A stretch of 64,000 nt of DNA, from the NCBI RefSeq assembly GCF_949628215.1, contig NC_134276.1:129084125-129148124 (forward strand), written 5' to 3'. The translations under genes were made by a program, and so were the position numbers. Each line of letters starts with the position of its first letter. Within the stretch, counting starts at the first letter, position 1. Origin of the DNA: Phalacrocorax aristotelis (taxonomy: Eukaryota; Chordata; Aves; Suliformes; Phalacrocoracidae). Positions 52,101 through 64,000 of this stretch are shown piece after piece. The notes under the pieces were generated by a model, which was not told the origin of the DNA, did not search any database, and worked only from the letters and a program-made list of their open reading frames with translations.

Positions 52101-55100
52101 TGCATGAAGCACCATCTTCCAAATCACAGCCACAGGGAAGGATGAAAGTGAAAGTTTAGCTGGGCACAGAAAGGTATTTCCCTATTCTTTGTCTTCTACA
52201 AAGCTGTGACTGGCAAACACAGTCCCTCCTTCTTCATCCCTAGTCCTGTGATAGATCAGCTCTGGGGAATCCTGCTGCAGTAACTTAAGACGTTGTCATT
52301 GTCTGCTATTTGCCTTGTCACCTAGCACAAGGTTGTTGCCCTGACACCACCAAAAGTAGAAAGGAAGCTGTGCCTCCATCTCACAGCCAGGCATTAATTA
52401 GCATAACCTGCTGAGAAAGGTGTTAAGGACAGGTTAACCTGCTTTGCTGTGAAAGAGGAAGGCTGCATTGCAGACACGCTGTCCTGTTCTGCTCACTGCT
52501 ACAGTGGAGGCATCATCTAACACTAATGAATGTCTAGGGGTGGGAACATTTTAAATGACCATGGCCAATTACTTTAGCTGAAGTGACTTGGGAATGAAAG
52601 CTTATCAAATATTCATGCAAGCACATTTAAGGTGGGAAGCTCAGCTTGAGTGTGCACAGAGCCTGCATCAACAGCTCAGAGCTGCAGACTTTCCCATTCA
52701 TCTAGCTCAGATGCCAACATAAACCTCCCACATCCCTCCTCTTAATTATCTCACTGCTTGTCATAGCATATCAGAAAGAAAATGCACCTTTTACAGCAAA
52801 GATTTGTATCTATGTTTCCTAAATGAGGGAAAAGGAACAGAGTTGACTGAGAGCAATGAATGCATATGTTGGCTTCATTTTCCTGAAGCAGGTTGGAAAA
52901 AACCTCGCAGGATCCAGCTCTTAACATCTGGTAAGCACCACCATGGCCAGTCACTGTCTCTGAAAGCATCCTCAGTGTCCCCATGGATATTTCTAACCAC
53001 ACCTGAGGCCAGCTGAGCCCACAACATGCAAATTACAGGATGCGGCTGTGTGGGATGAGATGAGAGCTGTATGTAACTTGCTTACCCCAGAGCAGGAGCC
53101 TAATTAGAGCTCTTCCCAGGATCTAAAAGCAAAAAATAGCCTCAAGTTCCCCCCCACCCATCCCATTTCTTTGCTAATATTCTCCCAGCACAGCCCAGTC
53201 AGCAGAGATGTGTCACACTGCATATCAGTGCCAAGTACTGGCAACAGCACGTGACATTGCTGACACAGCAAAGTTGCATCCTTCAGGAGAAGGTATCCGC
53301 TGGTGCCTCAGCAAAAGAAGTATACCTGCTCCCAAGACTGGGTAACGGAGAGTTAGGGTTAGGAAGCTGAAATCAAAACAGGTCGGCAAAGCTCTACTAA
53401 GACACTTACTCCTATTTTCTGTTTGCTGAGCCATAAAAAATACATTAACGGCCCAGCAGCTTTGTAAATGATTTATGGTCAAAAGAATAAATTTCTTCCT
53501 TCTCTCCTAGTTAAAAAAAAAAAAAAGCACAACATAGTGATAAACTGCTTAATAAGGAAAAACAACCTGAGGTTTAAATATGTTCAATGGTATATTGAGT
53601 GGGAAGGACAGAACCCATAAGAAACAAGATTAAAGTCCAGTAACAGAAGCTGGCACAGGGGAAAGCAGGATGAATGGGTGGGCAGGCTGGAATATATGAC
53701 CTGTGTGTGGTAGAGACAGGCAGGAGTACAGGGTGCAGCTGCATGGGAAAAGAGGTGGGGATAGGGGAAGGACAACTGGCTCATCAGTGATTTTTAATAC
53801 TTTAACATAGAATGCATTAAGAGGTATGCATTCTGCATATCCCTCCACTTTTTGCTCCCATTACAGGAAAAATCTTGCACAGACTGCAAGCTCGCACCTG
53901 AGTGGTATTTTCAACTACCCTGACACAACCATCATTAGGTCTAATTCCAGTGCATATAGTCCCAACCTACAGTTCAACTATGGTTCAACTACTTTTACCC
54001 AAAGCACCAAGAGCTATGTCCATCCTCCCCCAAAAGGAGGAAGAGCAGAGGGTGATGGACAGAAAAGGGACAGTTCTTGCCCTATTAGGCACAGGCTGGG
54101 TGAAGATGCAGGGACACGCTGCTGTGTGGCTCCCCCTACAAACACCACTGACATCCCCTGGAAGCCCTCCAGGACCTCAGGTGGCCACGTGAAACCCAGG
54201 CCTTTTTGGTGCTGCTGCATCTTCCAGAAATGATGAAGCAGCAACATAACAAGAACACAATGCATCCACCCACCCAGATGTTGACAGGCTCCACTACAAA
54301 CAAGAGTGTAACCATGCACGCGGGTGTGTGCGTATGACACAAGGCCACTGAGGCTGTGGCAGGGCTTAGGTCAGCAATGAGGACTCCAAGGAGCTGGGCC
54401 TCCCTGTGTGAGAAAGCTGCGTTGCAAGAGGGGAGAGAAGGCTGGGCCAGACTTAGATCAGGCTGGAGAGGGGCCTAGGGCAGCCCCAGAAAGGAGAGGC
54501 TGGGGGAGAGGAAAGTGTGGCTGCAGTAGCAGCGTGGGAGCTGGGATTGGGGTTAAGGAAGTGCAGGGGACCATGAACAATGGGGCCTGGGGGTATGAAA
54601 TAACTCCCCAAAAAATGACCCCACATGTCCAAGCCAAATGCAGGGGAACTCCCCCAGTGCTTCCTGAGGTACCCACCTTACCTGCCTTCCCCCAATTCCA
54701 GGATATTCCAGCACCATCATCACCCCATGGTTGGTTACGATGGCCTATGGGGTGCTTAAGACAACAGGAAATAAAATTAAATAATTTAAAATAAAAGCAA
54801 CCCCTGAGGAGACAGAAACTAGCCATTTCTGAGAAGAAATCTTCCATTTATAGAACGATCCCATTCTCCTTGAAGTCAGGAAGGACTGTCACCAGACTCT
54901 TAAAGGATCTGGTCCAGCAACCCACAACTTTTGGCTGAGGCAATGCCAACAAGTTGGCTATCTGCTTTCCACCCCAGTTTTGTGTCTCATTTGTGAAATG
55001 CTCTCATCCTATGGAGTACACAAGCTTTGCAAGTAAAAGGATATTTGGCAGAAGTTTGGTGTTCACCGTGCCTTTGAGCTCCCATAAAAATTTTCCTGCT

Positions 55101-56015
55101 CGGTTGTGAGTCCTACTTGACCTACACTGATGCCTGCATGGCCAGCAGAGTGTCCACAGCTGCTTGGCCAGACACTGATGCACAGGCCGATTTGATATGT
55201 CCTAGCAATTCCACTAAAGGTAGTTAAGTCCCTGGAAATACACTCGATGTTTAAAAATTAAGCACATGTTTAAGTATCTTGCCAATTCGGGGCTTAAAGG
55301 TCTAATCACATTTGCATCCATTTTGATAACAAAACTCCCGTAGCCTGCTGGTATGAGAGAGAGCCTTTAAGTGAGAATGTTAAAATTATTAAAAACAAAC
55401 AAACAGAAAAGAAACAAAAAAAGGCAGGCTCTTTTTCATTTAAATTGAAAAGAAAGAAAAACCCAAATTTATCTTCTGATCTGGCAAATGTCAGGTCAGT
55501 AATTGAATGTTTCAGATTATGAGTTGAGCTGTCTGAAAGAGGTTGTAAAAGGACGATTTTCCACTGGGAAAAAAAGAGCTTTCATTAAAATCAAAATAGG
55601 TTGTAAGAATATCAACTTTGATGACATTTTCAGTGAGTGAAGTCAAAATGAATTGCTTTGACTTTCCCATTTATTTATGGTAATATTGGCACACTTCAGT
55701 TCAATAAGGTAAAAACACTTTATTTCAATCCATTTAAACTTTTGCCATATATTTAGATGTTACATAAATTCTGACTTCATATAATTTTATTCAGTAATGG
55801 TACAGTGTTACACACACACACAATATGCTACAGCCTTTCAGCACCATGTGAACAATATCTTTTCCCAATGGAAATTTCCCAATTTTTGTTCCATCCACTA
55901 AAATATCTGGTGTCTTACTGTGATTTGAAATGAAACAGAGAGAACACATTAGGACTTCCCTGGAATAGATGACCAGTTCATTACCAGCTTTAGCTACGAA
56001 CAGCTCAAGCCCAAT
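43111..56015 (-). other. Probable IGSF11 intron 1, left part
   Basis: No exon with convincing splice sites, no CpG island and no clearly recognised repeat was found in this stretch. Possible weak MIR-like fragments lie near 50,320-50,390 and 51,150-51,220. The open frames in it show no domain-like composition. The intron assignment is inferred from the missing first exon. Confidence 0.55.
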
Positions 56016-56067
56016 CTTCACATGGAAACACTCAGAGTTCAGGAGCTGTAGGTGTTTCCATGTGAAG
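56016..56067. repeat. Perfect 16-bp inverted repeat, 20-nt loop (hairpin)
   Basis: CTTCACATGGAAACAC (56,016-56,031) and GTGTTTCCATGTGAAG (56,052-56,067) are exact reverse complements around a 20-nt spacer. Outside the arms, 4 more base pairs form after one mismatch (CCAA with TTGG), then further short pairings. The stem therefore extends to roughly 25 pairs with small bulges. Length and shape are like a microRNA precursor, or like a remnant of a small palindromic transposon. I do not recognise the arms as a known microRNA. It lies in the inferred intron 1 of IGSF11. Confidence 0.85.
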
Positions 56068-56689
56068 TTTGGTCCTGATGTTGCTGAAGTGGCCAGTATC
56101 AGACACAGACACTTCCACACATGTGCCATAGGAAGACATCTATTTAAGCACTTTTCTGTCCTTTCCCTGAACGAGACTCGCTCCCAGCTCTCTGTCCTCA
56201 TGGAGTTCCATCTTCCCCACCTCCCTGCCCCAAAACCCAAAGCCGTGCTATGAATGCTGCTGACTATAAATCAATTCTTTGCTCTCCAGTCATTTGGGCT
56301 AATCATTCCCACATTGCATGATGGAAGCACGACCGATACATAAAATGTGCACAGCCAGATTAATGCAAATCTGCTCTCCATCTGCTGCGAGCCCTTCTGA
56401 CATGCGGATACATGCCAGCACAGGGTGCAAAGGGAAGCAAGTCCTAATTCTGGGAGGTTCTCCCTGCTCACAGTGTCCCCAGGGTTGAGGCATCTGCAGC
56501 TCTAAGTGTCCAAGCTGAGATCACTGGGCCTGACTTGTGACCAATGCTAAGCATCCTCATCACCAGCCAGTCCCAGCCCTCCTGCTCTCTAGTTGGGTAC
56601 CCAACACCATGCTGAAAAAGCTCAAACGCAGAAGGTTGCACCAATAGCTCTAAGATATGCTAGCAGGTAAGGCACTGGGGCAATGCAGA

Positions 56690-56845
56690 GAGTCTCCATT
56701 TTGCAGTGAGGAAAACCAGGATGGAGAGAGGGTATAACTCACCTGAACACCACGCAGCAGGTCAATCGTGAGACAAGAATAGGACTTCGGCACCTGATTC
56801 ATGGGCCTTGCTCTGCCTATTAATCATGCTCTCCACCACCGTACC
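56690..56845 (+). repeat. MIR-like (CORE-SINE) fragment
   Basis: The blocks 'ctccattttgcagtgaggaa', 'gatggagagagggtataact', 'cagcaggtcaatcg' and 'gacaagaataggacttcgg' match the MIR consensus in order ('cattttacagatgaggaaac', 'cagagaggttaagtgac', 'cacagcaagtcagtg', 'gcagagccaggaatagaac'). The 3' part continues to about 56,845. Confidence 0.65.
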
Positions 56846-59800
56846 AAGTATTAGTATTGATTTCAAATTAGCCCACACATTTCTTATCAAGGAGAAAAAA
56901 AAAATAACCAAGAAAGTTCACTATGCTCAGCTCTGTTGGAAGCTAACATGATTGTAAAAGCAAACACTTTCTGCAAGAGGCCCTACCCCAAAGCGCTCCA
57001 GGCTGGCAGGCATACACCACCACCCTCAAGGAAAGATCAGGTGCTCACAAAATGCTCCAAACGTCTTAAGAAGGTTTTCAAAAAACATAGAGTATCATCA
57101 TAACGTACTTGAAACACAGGAAAGAGGCTTTGTGAATGCAGCTGCTGCTGTTACTGTACATGACAACATGCCCCCTTCCTTACCACCTTCTTTTCTGACG
57201 CCAAGTCCTGACAGTTAAATCTGGGTGACCAAGCCTCGTAGTTCTGTTTGCTTTCATGCTTGCCCTCTCATCTTCCCTTCCCCTGATGTCCTAAATTCCC
57301 TTTTACAAGAGCTGTAAACTTTTGCAAACATAAAGCCGCTACAGGCTTCCCTTGTCTTTTAGAGTTAGAGTATCAGAAAAACACTTTGCAAATTTTCCCT
57401 CCATAACAGATGCAAGAAGCTGCTTATGCCCAAGCAGAAAAGTACACAACTGCTCTGAACGAAGAAAGATTGTTTTCTGCACAGCTGGCTCAGTTTTTCT
57501 CACAGATGTTATCGCTCCTGCCAAGTCTAAGAGCACACAGAGCAGCATTAATATGAAAAAGCCAACTGGACACTGGTTTAACAAGTTGAAAATTCCCTAA
57601 GCACAGCCTGGATGCTGGGTTTTCCTCTTCCTTTGTTTTTTGCACCCAGGGGGAAAAAAAATAAAGTAGAACAAAACCATAAGAAGCCAGTGAAGGAAGT
57701 CTTAGCCTTTCAGGGGTAAATTCCCTTTTTGAAGTTCAAAACACATGTTAATCTTTTATGTTAAAGCCTGGATTAAAAATTCATTCAAAAATCTCACAGT
57801 TTGGAACACTTACAAGTCCGTTGCATTTTTAAAAGCTCAGATCAGTGCTATTCTGCATAAAGAAATCTCTCCAAACTCCTTTCTTTCTCTTGAAGCCAAA
57901 AGCAGGTATTCACTGCTCTCCCCATTTATCCTTTAAGCTCAGAGGGGCCTTGTTGTGGTTCCCAAGAGCTGGGAAAGGCTTACTTTTGGGGGTCTCTGTG
58001 TCCCATTTCAGAGTACTGCCACTCACTCTGTGGCCCTGGGGAGCAAACCCGCAGCCAGTGGGAACAAGTGGCACACTTCCAAACAGTACTCCCCTGTTTA
58101 GCAAGGGTTAGCAGTAGTGCAAGGTCATGGCTTGACTCAGCCTGCCGAGTTATGCCTTTTTAAAGCCAGATCCTATCCACAGTCATCAAAAACATCTCTG
58201 GCTTCCACCTTTGTCTGAGTCCTTGGCAATGCTGGGGAAGACACACATGGAATTCTGCAGCTCAGCCCCAGCGTTGAGGTTGATGGTACCCACAAACATC
58301 CCCAGTTTTAACAAAATGATGTGGGATGCACAGCCCCAAGGAAAGAACCATCTGTGCCTGACATAGTCCTGGCTGCCACAATTCATTGCGGCAGAGGATC
58401 TTTTTCAGAAGACTCACCAAAATATTTTGCATCATGGAAGGAAAAATTGTCCCCAAACCACCCTATGCCACCTTGCTACAAAGATTTTTATTTAGAAACA
58501 CAGAGGACAAGGCTGAGCCCTCAGTTTTACTTACTTTTTTGTGCTCCCTTTTTGTTTGCCTGGCGTGGGGGGACTGAGGGACCAGGCAGCAAGTGCAGAG
58601 ATGTTGTAGTTTTTACAAGTATTTTTGGAGCCATTTGCTCTCTTACCAGCTGCAGTCTTACAACACTGCAGTAGGCTGAGCAAGAGGTTTCTATCTCTAG
58701 AGTCTGTGGTACCACATCTTTTACCACAAGGGGTAAAACTTTCTTTTTAAGCATCAATGTTTCTAACAGCCACCACGCACAGTTGCCAGCAGTTACCATC
58801 ACAAAGCAGCCTCTCTCCTGCCTCCTTGTTCTGCACTCTCAGGCTTGTTTCCCTCCAAATCCTCCACCTGAGACCATCCCCAGGAGGCTGCCCTCACCTG
58901 CAGCCAGCTGGGTCCATGCCAGATGAACCACCCTGCCAGCAGAGGTGAGCCCTGCCAGGCAAGGAAGGTGCACGGGCAGCAAGCACAGCTTTGGGAGTGG
59001 GTGTCCCCTTCGGGGATGTGCTGATGCCTCTCTGACCCTCCAGATGCCATCAAAAGAGTGAACCTCTCATCTGCAGCCAAGATTGCTGCCTGCTATGTGA
59101 AAGGTACAGTGTGAGACTGAATACGCTGCACTGCACAACACAGTGGGTAACCCCAATGTCACCGGACTCAGGACAAAAAGGATGCAATCTGTCCCTAGCT
59201 TTAAACCAGTAGTTGTCATCAGGAAGGAAAAGAAAGAAAGGAAAAAACACATAGAAGAGATTAAAAATGTACAAATTGCACTTATCTCTCCCTTGTTTAT
59301 GAAAATTTTTCCTGCCATATTTGTTAGTTGCAATAATAATAATCTCTGATAGTAGAAACATACTTTGGCTTCTTTCCCAGATTCTCCTCTTGTTCACCAG
59401 GCAGTGAAGTCATTGTATTACCAAAACTTCACAGAGACCTGGCTTTGCAGGAGGGCCCCCACCAGGAAAGGTTTAGACAGCTTCCCATGGAAGCTGAGAA
59501 AACAGAAGAGGGTTGGAAGAGAGCCCTTCTCTCAGGGATAGGGGAGTGATAGGCAGGAGGGAAAAAAGGTGGCAAATCTCCACTATATTTGCCAAGTAGA
59601 AAGTAAGGAAGGCAACAACTATGAACGAACACACAATCCAGCACACAGTCCTGCTAAGGATGCAGACGTGATCTCCTGGCAGGATCTGAGCACCCCTGGG
59701 ACCCAGAGGAGGCAAGGACAATGAGCCCAGGTGACTTGCCCGTGCTTGTGCAGAGCTAGATGTGAACCCTCACTCTCCAGAGCACAGCTTGGTAGTTCAT

Positions 59801-61737
59801 CTCTCAGATCATCTCTTCTTCCATAAATTCAGTCTTCTACTTTTAAACTTATGTGCCCATCAAGTCAGATTACAATTAAGACTCTGCAAGTATGGCAAAA
59901 TATATTCATGAACATCTGTTTGAATAATAAGCCTGAATATGCGTCAACAGTATTCACCCGACCTGGTTTCCATACCTTCTGCGAGTGCTCACACCAGCTC
60001 TCCCCTGCTCAGAGACAATGACATGAGGGAAAGGCTGCTGCACACACTCACATAATCATGAAGATTGTTTCAGCTGGTGAAGGACAGTCTTCCAGCCTCT
60101 GGTGCACTTTTCAGGGGTTGCAGGCTACTTCTTGGACTCCATAAAAAACAGCTAAGATAAACAAGCCTAAAGTCAGAAGGCTAAAATTTACTATACCAAA
60201 GCTTGGTCTACCACTGAGAAATCTGTATGAGTGGTTGAATCCTCTGCAGTCTGGACTTGCTGGGAGAAGAGTAGTAGTTGCTTATGCTGAGGCCAGACCT
60301 GCTCATCTGGCTGGGTGCTCCCAGGGGTGCAGGTAAGCATCCCTCCCATTCCTCATCCCACCCTCTCTCCCTCAGATCTGCCAGCATAAATGCTGGTGTA
60401 ATAGCTCTCCCACACAGCTCTGGCAAAAAGATCTTCATTAGTGGGTAAAAGCAAATTGTTTTCTACCGTAGGCCACGCTAAGAGGATCAGGTTAAAGAGC
60501 AAGAATGCAGGCAGCCTTGCTGGTAACCTGAACTGACGGTAACCTCTGGCAGGGGAAGGGAACAGGGACAGCCTCTGACCTCTCCATCCACCTCTGTGGT
60601 GGTCAGGGCAGTACATCTGACTGCAGCCTTGCTGCCTATCTCCATTGGCCTGGCTGTGAAGTGGGGCAGTGTCCCCTCACCCCACCAGCACTTTGTGCTG
60701 CTTGGGCATGTGGTATTGAGGGAAGGCAGGTAAACAAGCAGAGATTGATGGAAGGAGCAGAAACCATACCCTGAGGTCTACATGCAGGTTCAAAGTTATA
60801 AATACTCAAAGCAATAGATTGCAAGCTAGAATATGACCCTGGGAAAAAAACATTTCTTGACAAGCAGAGAGGTATAAACTCAACTGTATACACTTGATGG
60901 CCAGCTGGAGAGAGATTGTGGAGTTAAATTGGCATGGCTTAAAAGACACACCCCACAGAGACAGATGGAAAGGCTGCCCGCTGATACCTCTGCAAGAGCC
61001 CCATATCTCCACAGATATCCTGGATATCTCTAAGCAGGATGTGGAACAGCTAAAGAACAATACAGCAGGACAAGAGTAGTTGCTGAGCAGGAGCAACCAA
61101 GAAAGACCAGCACTACACTGGATAAATCCTAGAACAACAGAAGCTCAGAGGGAATTGTTTTTTGAGGCTGCCACAGGGATGCTATTTATGTTCACAGTAA
61201 ACACAGGCCACAGAGAAGGAATTCAGCTCTAATGACAAGGTGGTATTGTGGGAGGCTGTGTTGTACTGAGACTGGGACAAGGCTGCTGCCCATCCAGGAT
61301 GACTTTCATCAAAGGAACAGCTTTTTATAACTACTTGTCCAGCTTTCATTATCATAGGACCTACTGATATATATTTCTACACTCATGTCACAAAATGTTA
61401 GTATTTTCCAAGCTTTAGGATGCAGGAAGATACAGCAGTGGAGAAAAGCTCTTCTGCTAGGCTGGAAGACAACACTGCTTCAGACAGCACATGCAGCAAC
61501 AATCCATAACCACGGAAGACAGATGAAGAAAATACAGCTACCTTTGGAGAGTGGAAGTCTAACAAATGAAAACAAGCTTCCATTAGTCTTTTGGCATGAA
61601 CATCCCTGGCTCAAAGTAATTAAATAGGTTTGGTTTATACTTTTTCTTTGATCAAGAGGAATGGTGTTGCTGCCTCCACACTCCCATTACATCTAAAATG
61701 GTAGAGAGAGAAGATCCTTGGGCATCCACACACCTAC
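56846..61737 (-). other. Probable IGSF11 intron 1, right part
   Basis: Apart from the MIR-like fragment near 59.7 kb I see no supported exon, CpG island or RNA gene. The signal-peptide-like minus frame at 57,339-57,584 has no ATG. Confidence 0.5.
59725..59815 (+). repeat. MIR-like (CORE-SINE) fragment
   Basis: 'aggtgacttgcccgtgcttg' followed by 'cagagctagatgtgaaccct' and 'tccagagcacag' matches the 'agtgacttgcccaaggtcac', 'cagagccgggattcgaaccc' and 'ccagagcccgtg' blocks of MIR in plus orientation. Confidence 0.6.
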
Positions 61738-61878
61738 CGTCTTCCCTGCAGCCCTGCCAGTGACCCTCACAAATCTCCTCTCCGACGCCAATATTGCCCC
61801 CGACCAACGAGACCAAAGAGGACATGGTTCGAAGCAGTGTGCTTGTGCCCACCACCGCAACAGTGCAGCTTGCCATGG
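61738..61878 (-). other. Exon-like block, possible alternative IGSF11 5' exon
   Basis: The minus strand has a strong acceptor: a pyrimidine-rich tract ending 'gtgtttcttacag' with AG at 61,879-61,880. Two bases later comes an ATG in the context GCCATGG (61,874-61,876), and 'gacg' precedes a donor 'gtaggtgt' with GT at 61,736-61,737. The 141-bp block is open in two minus frames. In the ATG frame it ends with one base of a Gly codon, which is exactly the phase needed to join IGSF11 exon 2. It holds several CpGs, more than its flanks. The encoded N terminus (MASCTVAVVGTSTLLRTMSS and on) is not a convincing signal peptide. The plus strand also has AG and GT flanking nearly the same block (61,752-61,880). 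No homology is recognised. Real or chance is undecided. Confidence 0.3.
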
Positions 61879-63795
61879 CTGTAAGAAACACAGGAAGGGA
61901 CTGAGGGGAAAAATCATGCCCCCGAGTTGAAGGGCATGTATATGGATCCTCACCCCCCAAGACCTGCTTTCACTTTGCAGGCCATACCTCCAGCCTTGTG
62001 AGACAGCAAACATGGTGGCGTGGGATGGGGGGTGGCAGCGCGCAAGATCCCTGCCATGACAGCACCTTCCTCCCTAGGGCAATGGAGTCAGGGTGCTCAC
62101 TGGAGCTGACAAGGCCATGCAGCACTGATTCGGTGTTTTGCATCCTCTGAGAAGCAAAAAACAGGAGGTGGCAGGGTGGTTTTCCCCCTGCTTTCTGGAT
62201 TCTTGGCTTTCTGACAGATTTCTCTGCAAGGGGCTACCCAAAAGCTCCATGGAGCTGGAGTGTCAAATGTTAACACTCAGCACTTAATTTGTGGTGCAAA
62301 TACTGTCAAACCCAATTGCATCTTGTTCCCCCTCCAAGGCATCCCAGGCCCTCTCAACTTCTGCAGGGGGCTGAGGCTTTAAGGAATGACCAACTGTTAA
62401 AGTGAACCTGTGAACTGGCAGGATGCACAGCGTATGCTCCAGCGCCAGATGTGCCCTCTCCCCTCTCCTCCCCTCTGCTGGATCCATGTATGCACACAGC
62501 GTGGTCAGCAGGGAATACACCCCAGGAAGCTTAATTAATGAACATATTTGAAAGCTGCAGGCATCATCATGCTAGAAGAAAAGAGTGATAACATTAGCGT
62601 CTGAGCATGAGCTGTTTGGATTAAGAGAGGAGGGAGATGGGGCTGGAGACGTGCTGGCTGGCTGGCTTGCTGGGAAAAGTCCCAAAATCATAGGACCCTC
62701 TGCAGGGATCTGCCATACTCATCTGTACCAGGCATAAAGGTATGAGAGGGGAAGGAGCCTTTTAACAATGCGAGGTCAGGCAGGATTAAGTGGGAACCCA
62801 TACAACACGGCAGACATTTCTTTCTGCCTCCTGTGAAAGGAGAAAGTGATCATCGTGGAGGAAGGGAGGTAGGAAATGAGATAGAGATAGGGAGATACAT
62901 CAAAAGGACAGAACAGAAACAGAAGAAAAATAGATAGAAAAGTGCTAAAAGATAAATGTAGTATGTTTTTAATTTGCATGAGAAAAATAGTTCTCTTTTC
63001 CTCACCAATCATCTTTATTAACAACAAAATTTGCAGTGAGATCTCAGACTAGCTATCTAGCTATGACAACAGCAAAGCTCTGAAACAAACTGCTCCAGGG
63101 AGGCTGTGAAAACTCAGCCTCGAGCAGCTTTTAAAGGCAGGGTGTAGGGCTGACTGAGACTTAACCAGGTACTTCGCCTGAGCAGTGCACAGACAAGATC
63201 AGTGGTCCCTGAACATTTGGCCCACCATCCACTATCTGATTATTGGAGAGCAGCTGCATGAAACTACTGAGATTGTAAAAGCTACTATTTAATACAGTTT
63301 ACCTGCATAGTGCTCACCTCAGTTTCACGGATCACAGTCCACATACCACTGGCCTAAAAATATGCCCCAAGATCTTCTCAAGCTTCTGCAGCTCTACCTT
63401 TGTACATGCTTCAACTGCAAGGACAGGCTTCAGGAGACGTGAAGGAGGCCACAGAAAAAAAGACATGTGCAGGAAGCCCACTTTGCCCCATGGACCTACA
63501 GCTTGCTCAGCAAGAGTGCACGTGTTGTATGTAGCCACAATGGGAGGTGCAATCTCACCGGTCCTTCCAACCCCCTTCTCAGTCCAGCAAGCCACTGAAC
63601 ACCATCCACACCAACTTACAGTGTTAAGCCTGGACGTGGAGCACATCAGGCTGAACTGTGTTATTTTAGATCTTGGCTATCAGCAAGGAAGCCAGTGGCA
63701 ATACCCTGGGCAGGGGAAGAGGTTGGTGGCAAGCAACTCTTCCTTCACCTCTCTCTTCATGACACTCCAGGGAGAAGGTATATGGGAAAAGATAC
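61879..63795. other. Non-coding DNA, nothing recognised
   Basis: No exon or named repeat is supported between the two exon-like blocks. A few CpGs lie near 62,015-62,045 but do not make an island. Confidence 0.5.
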
Positions 63796-63951
63796 CTCCT
63801 TGAACATCTTCTTTCTCTGAGTATCTGGAATCCAAATTCCAACCAGTAGCCGAGTTATGGGGCTAGGTGGGCCTGAGGCAACATCCAGCAAAGACACTGC
63901 TATTAAGAGAATGGAAAAAGCAGTGGTTAATCTTGGGCAGACAACAACCAT
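63796..63951 (-). other. Signal-peptide-like open frame, unproven exon
   Basis: On the minus strand an ATG at 63,949-63,951 in good context (ACCCATGG) starts MVVVCPRLTTAFSILLIAVS, continuing LLDVASGPPSP. It has a short polar start, a hydrophobic core and a small-residue cleavage-like A-S-G, as in a secretory signal peptide. A possible donor 'gtatct' follows AAGGAG at 63,796. The frame has no donor in phase 1, so it cannot be the IGSF11 signal exon as written. No relative is recognised and it may be chance. Confidence 0.2.
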
Positions 63952-64000
63952 GGGTAAAAATGTCCTGCTGGGAGCACTGGAGCATGACAAGAGGTCTTAA

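Noticed and set aside
53826..54233. 135-codon plus-strand open frame
   Set aside because: It has an ATG but no domain, no splice signals that I could support and no homology recognised.
55791..56240. 149-codon minus-strand open frame spanning the hairpin
   Set aside because: No domain is recognised and the hairpin inside it argues against coding. Treated as chance.
57339..57584. Minus-strand frame resembling a signal peptide (hydrophobic start, then A-G-A)
   Set aside because: It starts with TTG, not ATG, and an in-frame TAG lies just upstream. No donor of the phase needed for IGSF11 exon 2 was seen after the hydrophobic stretch.
1..64000. CRISPR arrays, operons, prophage, insertion sequences, rRNA or tRNA genes, endogenous retroviral LTRs
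   Set aside because: None was seen. The window is vertebrate genomic DNA with spliced exons and LINE/SINE remnants, and no spacer-repeat arrays, LTR pairs or cloverleaf genes stood out by eye.

Overview
This is a window of vertebrate nuclear DNA, most likely from a bird. Two things point that way. First, a long LINE of the CR1 family ends in the ATTCTATG-type 3' terminal repeat typical of sauropsid CR1. Second, on the minus strand there is a clear orthologue of the vertebrate adhesion gene IGSF11, with short introns (about 0.2-1.2 kb between exons 2 and 7) and sparse repeats, as in compact avian genomes. A crocodilian or turtle cannot be fully excluded from the sequence alone. There are no prokaryotic features. 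Most of the open reading frames over 60 codons are chance frames in non-coding DNA.

Layout. Positions 1-35,480 look intergenic, lying downstream of IGSF11. In them I can support an AT-rich hairpin (4575-4680), a degraded but long CR1 copy on the plus strand (about 6180-9057), several older CR1/L3-like and MIR-like fragments, a 29-bp poly-T tract, an isolated CpG island (25,861-26,140) with no recognisable coding gene, and a 400-bp purine-rich strand. About 35,490-37,862 is the probable IGSF11 3' UTR. Positions 37,863-43,043 carry six IGSF11 coding exons on the minus strand: V-type Ig domain (exons 2-3), C2-type Ig domain (exons 4-5), transmembrane segment and acidic juxtamembrane run (exon 6), and cytoplasmic tail ending in a PDZ-ligand-like C terminus (exon 7). 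Splice sites and phases are consistent across all six. The exon encoding the signal peptide was not recognised; I infer that 43,044-64,000 is intron 1 (or 5' flank) and that the usual exon 1 lies beyond the right edge.

The points most worth a second look are: a 16-bp perfect inverted repeat with a 20-nt loop at 56,016-56,067 (miRNA-precursor-like); an exon-like block at 61,738-61,878 with strong splice signals, a Kozak ATG and a donor in the right phase for IGSF11 exon 2; a signal-peptide-like frame at 63,796-63,951; and the orphan CpG island. I found no clear evidence of a wholly new multi-gene system.
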